Assembly (NCBI GenBank): GCA_029861795.1
Contig: JAOTYS010000039.1
Location: forward strand, 1 to 18,238
Source: Gammaproteobacteria bacterium
Lineage (GTDB): Bacteria > Pseudomonadota > Gammaproteobacteria > Arenicellales > JAOTYS01
Length of the DNA: 18,238 bases
Reading direction: 5' to 3'
Under the pieces are notes generated by a model. The model was not told where the DNA came from and did no database searches. It was given only the letters and a program-made list of their open reading frames with translations. The position numbers and the translations under genes are program-made. Below are positions 14,214-18,238 of the stretch, one piece after another (position 1 is the stretch's first letter; each line of letters begins with the position of its first letter).

Positions 14214-15605
14214 TCAAGGCTGACCTGGCGGAACGATATCTTGAAAATTAATTTTCACACGCAACCCTGGTTGGTTGTCCTGGAGTTCTATTTGTAGCTT
14301 ATGGCGTTTAGCCACCGCAGCCACCAGGCTTAGTCCTAGCCCGTTGCCTGCAGTGGTGCGACTCTTTTCCAAGCGAAAAAATCGTTGAAATATCTTGTCG
14401 TAGGTGGCCTCCGGCACACCTGGACCCTCGTCTGTGACGATTAATGCGGCTCCTTGCGACTCGGAACTTAGTTCAATCTTGATAGTGCCGCCGCTAGGAG
14501 AGTACTTGATAGCATTGTCTACCAGATTGGCTAAGGCCTGGAATAGCAGATCTTGATCCCCTTTGACCGCGGCCTGAATAGTTAATTGTTGATTTATGTT
14601 TTGGGATTTCTGTTCGGCCAGTGGTTCGTAGAGTTCCACTACGTCATGAATCAGCGAGTTAAGATTAACTTCCTTGGATTCGATGCGACTGGTGTCTGAT
14701 TCGACACGCGCAATACGCAGTAGCGCACTAAAGGTTGATAACAATCTGTCTGCCTCTGCGAGTGCTTTGTCCACTTCATCTGCATAGGTATTGCGGTTGG
14801 TTTGTTGAAGTTTTAGCGCCTCCAGGCGGTTACGAAGGCGTGCCAGAGGTGTTCTCAGATCATGAGCGATGTTATCGGATACCCGTTGTACGCCTTCCAT
14901 CAAAGTCTCGATCTGATCGAGCATTTCGTTTAAGTTTTCAGCAAGCTTGTCGAAATCGTCTCCGGTGCCCTTAGTTTGGATTCTGCGGGACAGGTCACCT
15001 GACATGATCTCGCGGCTAGTTTCGTTGATCGCTTCGATGCGACGTACCATGCTGCGGCTCATCATCGTTCCACCGACGATTCCAAGAACGGCCATCAGCA
15101 ACATCCCCCAAATTAATGTGCGGATGATGGTTTGCTGAATCTTTTCGAGTTCATGGATGTCGCGCCCAACCAACAAGTGGAACTGGCCTCGAAGGGTAAA
15201 AGAGCGCGCACGTGCTTTGTGGGCCCCCCTGTCGTCTTGCGGGCTTGCTTCCAGGCGGAAGTTCAGCCACCCCGCAGGCGAGGCCTGCTCATTCGGCCAC
15301 TGATCAAGGTTTCCAACAATGGGTCGGAAACGCGCGTCGGTGAGTAGGTAAACGGAGGAAGTGGTGGGTCGCTGACGGGCGACTCGTTCTGCGATCAAAG
15401 CGGTCAGTCCTGCAAGGCCTGCTCGTTCATAGCGCTCCGCTAGCCCAGTGATTTCTGCCTGAATGGTAACGTCCGTCTGTCGTGACATGAATCCCGCGGT
15501 TGACCAGTATATGAAGCCAAGTAGCAGCAACACCGAAACACTAAACAGCACCAGATAGAGCAGGGCGAGGCGAAAAGTGGAGCTCTGAAATATGCGCGTT
15601 GCCAT
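14214..15605 (-). CDS. HAMP-domain sensor histidine kinase
   Basis: The 463-residue inner-membrane kinase is the partner of the OmpR-type regulator just upstream. Membrane segments lie at about 12-34 and 164-182, with a periplasmic domain of about 130 residues between them. A HAMP linker (about 183-236, SRSMVRRIEAINETSREIMSGDLSRRI) leads to the H-box NIAHDLRTPL with His248. The ATPase domain shows LANLVDNAIKYSP (358-370), DEGPGVPEA (392-400), FQRFFRLE (406-413) and GNGLGLS (420-426). The signal sensed is not evident. The ribosome site of ATG 15605 is poor, and a GGATA/TATCC hairpin sits directly before it; the next Met (40) lies after the first membrane segment, so this start stays the best. 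Confidence 0.9.
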   Translation of the reverse strand: MATRIFQSSTFRLALLYLVLFSVSVLLLLGFIYWSTAGFMSRQTDVTIQAEITGLAERYERAGLAGLTALIAERVARQRPTTSSVYLLTDARFRPIVGNLDQWPNEQASPAGWLNFRLEASPQDDRGAHKARARSFTLRGQFHLLVGRDIHELEKIQQTIIRTLIWGMLLMAVLGIVGGTMMSRSMVRRIEAINETSREIMSGDLSRRIQTKGTGDDFDKLAENLNEMLDQIETLMEGVQRVSDNIAHDLRTPLARLRNRLEALKLQQTNRNTYADEVDKALAEADRLLSTFSALLRIARVESDTSRIESKEVNLNSLIHDVVELYEPLAEQKSQNINQQLTIQAAVKGDQDLLFQALANLVDNAIKYSPSGGTIKIELSSESQGAALIVTDEGPGVPEATYDKIFQRFFRLEKSRTTAGNGLGLSLVAAVAKRHKLQIELQDNQPGLRVKINFQDIVPPGQP

Positions 15606-15663
15606 GGATAGCCCGAATATCCCACGCTCTGTGTGTGCAGGGATTTTTTTGTCAGAACTGTCG

Positions 15664-16353
15664 CTATTTGGAGGCCGTATTTGCTGCCCGCATCACATAC
15701 CCGGCACCGCGAACCGTGTGCAACAATGGCTGATCGAAGTCTTTGTCTATCTTGCTGCGTAATCGACTAATGTGCACATCAATGACATTGGTTTGGGGAT
15801 CGAAGTGGTAGTCCCATACGTTTTCTAAAAGCATAGTCCGGGTCACCACTTGATCATGGTGACGCATCAAGTATTCAAGTAATCGAAATTCACGCGGCTT
15901 TAGATCGACCACGCGCCCGGAGCGCTTGACCATGCGTGCTAGTAGATCCATCTCTAAGTCTTCCACGTGTAAACGAGTTGTTGCGGACTCACTGTCTGCA
16001 CGCCGTACCAATACTTCTAGCCGCGCCAGCAACTCGGAAAACGCGAATGGTTTCGCCAAGTAGTCGTCACCGCCGGAACGTAAACCATGCACCCTATCAT
16101 CGATCTCGCCCAATGCACTCAAGATCAACGCCGGCGTGGTGTTTTTGGTGTTACGCAGTGTTTGGATAATCGACAATCCGTCAAGCTCTGGTAGCATGCG
16201 ATCTACGACCATGACGTCGTAGTCGTTGTCCATGGCCATAAGCAGACCGCGTTTGCCGTTGTCTGCACGGTCAACACTGTGGCCGTGTTCCTTCAGTCCT
16301 TTTATCAGATAGGTTGCAGTGTCAAGGTCATCTTCAATGACGAGAATACGCAT
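15664..16353 (-). CDS. OmpR-family response regulator
   Basis: The product has 229 residues: a receiver (1-118) and a winged-helix DNA-binding domain (about 130-225). The pocket is VIEDDLD, the phosphoacceptor is Asp51 (VVDRMLP), the switch position is Ser79 (ILSAL, where Ser or Thr is allowed), and Lys101 is in KPFAFSELLAR. The DNA-binding part has LKPREFRLLEYLM, VIDVHISRLRSKI and TVRGAGYVM, like CusR/IrlR-type regulators. The frame is open to 16383 (a TTG), but ATG 16353 matches the family N-terminus MRILVIEDD. Its AGGA lies 14 bases upstream, which is long. The kinase starts 58 bases downstream, and htrA lies upstream beyond a terminator stem. Targets are unknown. Confidence 0.9.
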   Translation of the reverse strand: MRILVIEDDLDTATYLIKGLKEHGHSVDRADNGKRGLLMAMDNDYDVMVVDRMLPELDGLSIIQTLRNTKNTTPALILSALGEIDDRVHGLRSGGDDYLAKPFAFSELLARLEVLVRRADSESATTRLHVEDLEMDLLARMVKRSGRVVDLKPREFRLLEYLMRHHDQVVTRTMLLENVWDYHFDPQTNVIDVHISRLRSKIDKDFDQPLLHTVRGAGYVMRAANTASK

Positions 16354-16403
16354 ACTAGTGATTTCGATCCTAAGAAGAGTCAATTTGTTGCCGGGTATCG
16401 CGT

Positions 16404-16430
16404 ATTAAAGCATACACTAGGATGACCCAA
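16404..16430 (-). promoter_or_regulatory. candidate promoter of the regulator-kinase pair
   Basis: On the minus strand TTGGGT (16430-16425) and TTTAAT (16409-16404) are separated by 15 bases. The -10 is preceded by TGC, an extended -10 element that tolerates a weak -35. It lies after the htrA terminator stem and about 50 bases before the regulator ATG, so the two-component genes could be transcribed independently of htrA. Confidence 0.4.
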
Positions 16431-16450
16431 GTGTTGAGGTGCAAACGACA

Positions 16451-16482
16451 GACCCGCGGCTGCTGGACGCGAGCCGCGGGTC
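16451..16482 (-). terminator. strong hairpin terminator after htrA
   Basis: GACCCGCGGCT and AGCCGCGGGTC (16451-16461 with 16472-16482) form a perfect 11-bp, GC-rich stem with a 10-base loop. It lies 37 bases after the htrA stop on the minus strand. It is followed on that strand by TGTCGTTTG, a mildly T-rich tail, and on the plus strand by TTGCG. Terminator of htrA is the best reading. Confidence 0.65.
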
Positions 16483-16519
16483 TTGCGATTAGGGACTGGC
16501 CTAGTCGTCGTGTACGTCT

Positions 16520-18043
16520 CTACGCGAATTTCACTGCTACAAAACGGTCTTGCCCATCGCGTGATACTAGTAATAGCACAGCATGTTTGTTTCTGGTAGT
16601 TGCGTCTTCCAACTGCAGCGCAACCTCTTCGGGTTGAGCTACATCCGTATTCCCGATTTTCTTGATAACATCACCCGGCCTTAGGCCTTGCTCTTCAGCT
16701 GGGCTGTCACGATCGACCCCCACAATCAGAACGCCCTTTGCATCCTCAGGTACGCTGAAGCGCTGGCGGTTGTCCGGGGTGAGGGGGGCTAGCGCAAGAC
16801 CGAGCTGATCAGCCTCACCTGCGCTGGAATTCGAATCGGTTGAGGCAAGCTTCTCATCGTTCGACATTTTTCCTACTGTGACATTAACAATGCGCCGTGT
16901 GCCATCACGCCAGACTACTACCTCTATTGTATCGTTGGAGGCTGTACTAGCTACCAGTCTTGGAAGATCTTTCATATCATCGACTTCATGCTCGCCATAT
17001 TGCAAGATTACATCTCCGACCTTGATTCCCCCTTGTTCCGCAGGACTACCCTCAACTACGCCGGAGACCAAAGCCCCACTGGCGTCCTCGAAGTCAAGGC
17101 TTTGAGCGATCTCCGTTGTTACGGTCTGGATTTGAACCCCTAGCCAACCGCGTACTACCTTGCCATTGGCCTTGAGTTGATCGACTACTGATGTGGCTAA
17201 CGTCGCAGGGATGGCGAAGGCGATACCCACATTACCTCCATTGGGTGAGAAGATGGCGGTGTTGACGCCTATGACACGACCCTGCGTGTCGAACAGCGGG
17301 CCGCCGGAATTGCCTTGATTGATCGGTGCGTCGACTTGGATGAAATCATCGAACGGCCCGGACTGAATGTCGCGTCCTCGCGCTGAGATGATTCCAGTTG
17401 TCGCGGTCCCGCCCAACCCAAAGGGGTTGCCGATGGCGATAACCCAATCTCCGACTCTTGCCTTTTCGGAATCAGCGAACTCGACATAGGGTAGCGGGTT
17501 ATCGGTCTCGATCTTGAGCAACGCAAGATCGGTCTTCTCGTCTTGTCCCTTAATTTCGGCTATGTATTCAGTGCCATCGTCCATAATGACTGTGACCTCG
17601 TCCGCACCCCTTACAACATGATGATTCGTCACCACGTAACCTGAAGGATCGATGATAAATCCTGAGCCGAGGGACTGGCTTTTCCTGGTTGGGGCGCCGT
17701 CGCGATGCTCGTCAAAGAAGCGCCGGAAGAAATCCTCGAACTGCGAATCTGGCGGAAATTGAAAATCAGGCATTGTGCTGGGCGCAGTAGTGCGAGTCTT
17801 ACCGCTCACTGAAATGTTGACCACTGAGGGTTTCACCTGTTCGATCAGGTCAGCAAAACTACTGGGCTGGCCGCTGATCTGTTCGGCCTCGGTAGTAGCC
17901 GATGCGGCAGTTGCAAGCACCGGGGTACTGAACTGCATTGTCAGCAGTGTGGCCGAGGTTGCCAACGCAACGGCTGCGGCAACGGTCTTCATACCCTTAA
18001 TTTTGGAGCGTTGTGGGCCCTTTAGTAATTTACCTTCAGTCAT
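16520..18043 (-). CDS. htrA: Do/HtrA-family periplasmic serine protease-chaperone (DegP/DegQ/MucD type)
   Basis: This envelope quality-control protease has 507 residues. A signal peptide or anchor (about 17-48, with AAAVALATSATLL) is followed by a trypsin-like domain and two PDZ domains (about 297-392 and 412-505). The catalytic triad is visible: His142 in TNHHVVRG, Asp172 in EKTDLALLKI, and Ser246 in QGNSGGPL. The LA loop region (about 88-122, PDFQFPPDSQFEDFFRRFF) is short, closer to DegQ/MucD than to DegP. An upstream start at 18058 is possible, but ATG 18043 has GAGGAG 7 bases upstream and is preferred. It is the first gene of a minus-strand run with a two-component pair downstream, but a terminator stem separates them. 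A sigma-E-like promoter lies upstream. Confidence 0.94.
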   Translation of the reverse strand: MTEGKLLKGPQRSKIKGMKTVAAAVALATSATLLTMQFSTPVLATAASATTEAEQISGQPSSFADLIEQVKPSVVNISVSGKTRTTAPSTMPDFQFPPDSQFEDFFRRFFDEHRDGAPTRKSQSLGSGFIIDPSGYVVTNHHVVRGADEVTVIMDDGTEYIAEIKGQDEKTDLALLKIETDNPLPYVEFADSEKARVGDWVIAIGNPFGLGGTATTGIISARGRDIQSGPFDDFIQVDAPINQGNSGGPLFDTQGRVIGVNTAIFSPNGGNVGIAFAIPATLATSVVDQLKANGKVVRGWLGVQIQTVTTEIAQSLDFEDASGALVSGVVEGSPAEQGGIKVGDVILQYGEHEVDDMKDLPRLVASTASNDTIEVVVWRDGTRRIVNVTVGKMSNDEKLASTDSNSSAGEADQLGLALAPLTPDNRQRFSVPEDAKGVLIVGVDRDSPAEEQGLRPGDVIKKIGNTDVAQPEEVALQLEDATTRNKHAVLLLVSRDGQDRFVAVKFA

Positions 18044-18138
18044 GGTGTGACTCCTCATGCGTCGAGTGATAAATGATTGCTGATGAACTAGTGCTCAGCG
18101 GTATGCACGTTAACCGGTTGGTGATTACCGTTCGATGT

Positions 18139-18166
18139 CTACACCATTAAATATTTGTAATGTTCC
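18139..18166 (-). promoter_or_regulatory. candidate sigma-E-type promoter of htrA
   Basis: On the minus strand GGAACAT (18166-18160), 15 bases, then GTGTAG (18144-18139). The known RpoE consensus is GGAACTT, about 15-16 bases, GTCTAA, so the -35 matches six of seven bases and the -10 four of six. DegP-type genes are classical RpoE targets. The match is judged by eye. Confidence 0.4.
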
Positions 18167-18182
18167 CGGACTCGAATGAACA

Positions 18183-18238
18183 TCAGAACTGACTTTGGGC
18201 TGCTTTCAACAGGGGTTGCAGTTCGCAATCGATGAGCC
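18183..18238 (-). CDS. possible 3' end of an upstream minus-strand gene
   Basis: A minus-strand frame enters at the right edge and runs 17 codons (LIDCELQPLLKAAQSQF) to a TGA at 18183-18185, just before the htrA promoter candidate. The residues look protein-like, but the piece is too short to identify and could be chance. A second minus-strand frame is also open across this stretch. Confidence 0.25.
   Translation of the reverse strand, partial: LIDCELQPLLKAAQSQF

Noticed and set aside
1..18238. CRISPR array, tRNA or rRNA genes, transposase or phage genes
   Set aside because: I saw no regularly spaced repeats of CRISPR length, no tRNA-like cloverleaf in the gaps and no mobile-element protein; gaps are short and genes are ordinary chromosomal ones.

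Overview
The window reads as a chromosomal segment of a mid-GC gammaproteobacterium, and every gene looks like core or envelope housekeeping. The best lineage clues are a PhoP/PhoQ-type two-component pair preceded by a PepSY gene and a glycine-zipper gene, a DjlA co-chaperone, a DUF2333 protein, a TIGR02281-type membrane-anchored aspartic protease, and a Do/HtrA protease next to a second two-component pair. The genus cannot be named from the sequence alone. I see no insertion sequence, phage gene, tRNA, rRNA or CRISPR array.

Region 1 (199-6357, + strand) is a complete branched-chain-amino-acid-type (HAAT/Liv) ABC importer. It has a periplasmic binding protein, then after a hairpin-containing 262-base spacer two permeases and two ATPases. 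Three of the four junctions among the transporter genes after the spacer and within them are tight (ATGA and TGATG overlaps, or an 8-base gap). The last gene is a D-malate/tartrate dehydrogenase of the DmlA/TtuC branch. This suggests the importer may feed a 2-hydroxy acid, or an amino acid whose breakdown passes through one, rather than leucine. The second ATPase has an unusual N-terminal extension of about 50 residues.

Region 2 (6432-8864) holds a two-gene minus-strand unit: a secreted YbjN-like protein followed by a membrane-anchored DUF2333 protein. Divergent from it is a small membrane-anchored retropepsin-like aspartic protease.

Region 3 (8884-12063, + strand) is the most interesting part. 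Four copies of (A/G)TTCA spaced exactly 11 bases apart precede a glycine-zipper envelope protein, a PepSY protein, a PhoP-like regulator and a PhoQ-like kinase. An 11-bp hairpin and a perfect TATAAT lie between the first and second genes. This looks like an autoregulated envelope-stress module in which the first gene can be expressed differently from the rest.

Region 4 (12112-14208, + strand) carries djlA and, after a 330-base spacer with its own candidate promoter, a zinc-independent quinone oxidoreductase. Region 5 (14214-18238, minus strand) carries a Do/HtrA protease with a sigma-E-like promoter, a strong 11-bp terminator stem, and then an OmpR-type regulator and a HAMP histidine kinase with a separate candidate promoter. 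The kinase ends 5 bases from the oppositely oriented oxidoreductase.

The last 56 bases may hold the 3' end of another minus-strand gene. No part of the window is clearly a wholly new system. The best leads are the 11-base-phased operator array, the transporter-dehydrogenase pairing, the extended LivF and the two-cysteine PepSY protein.
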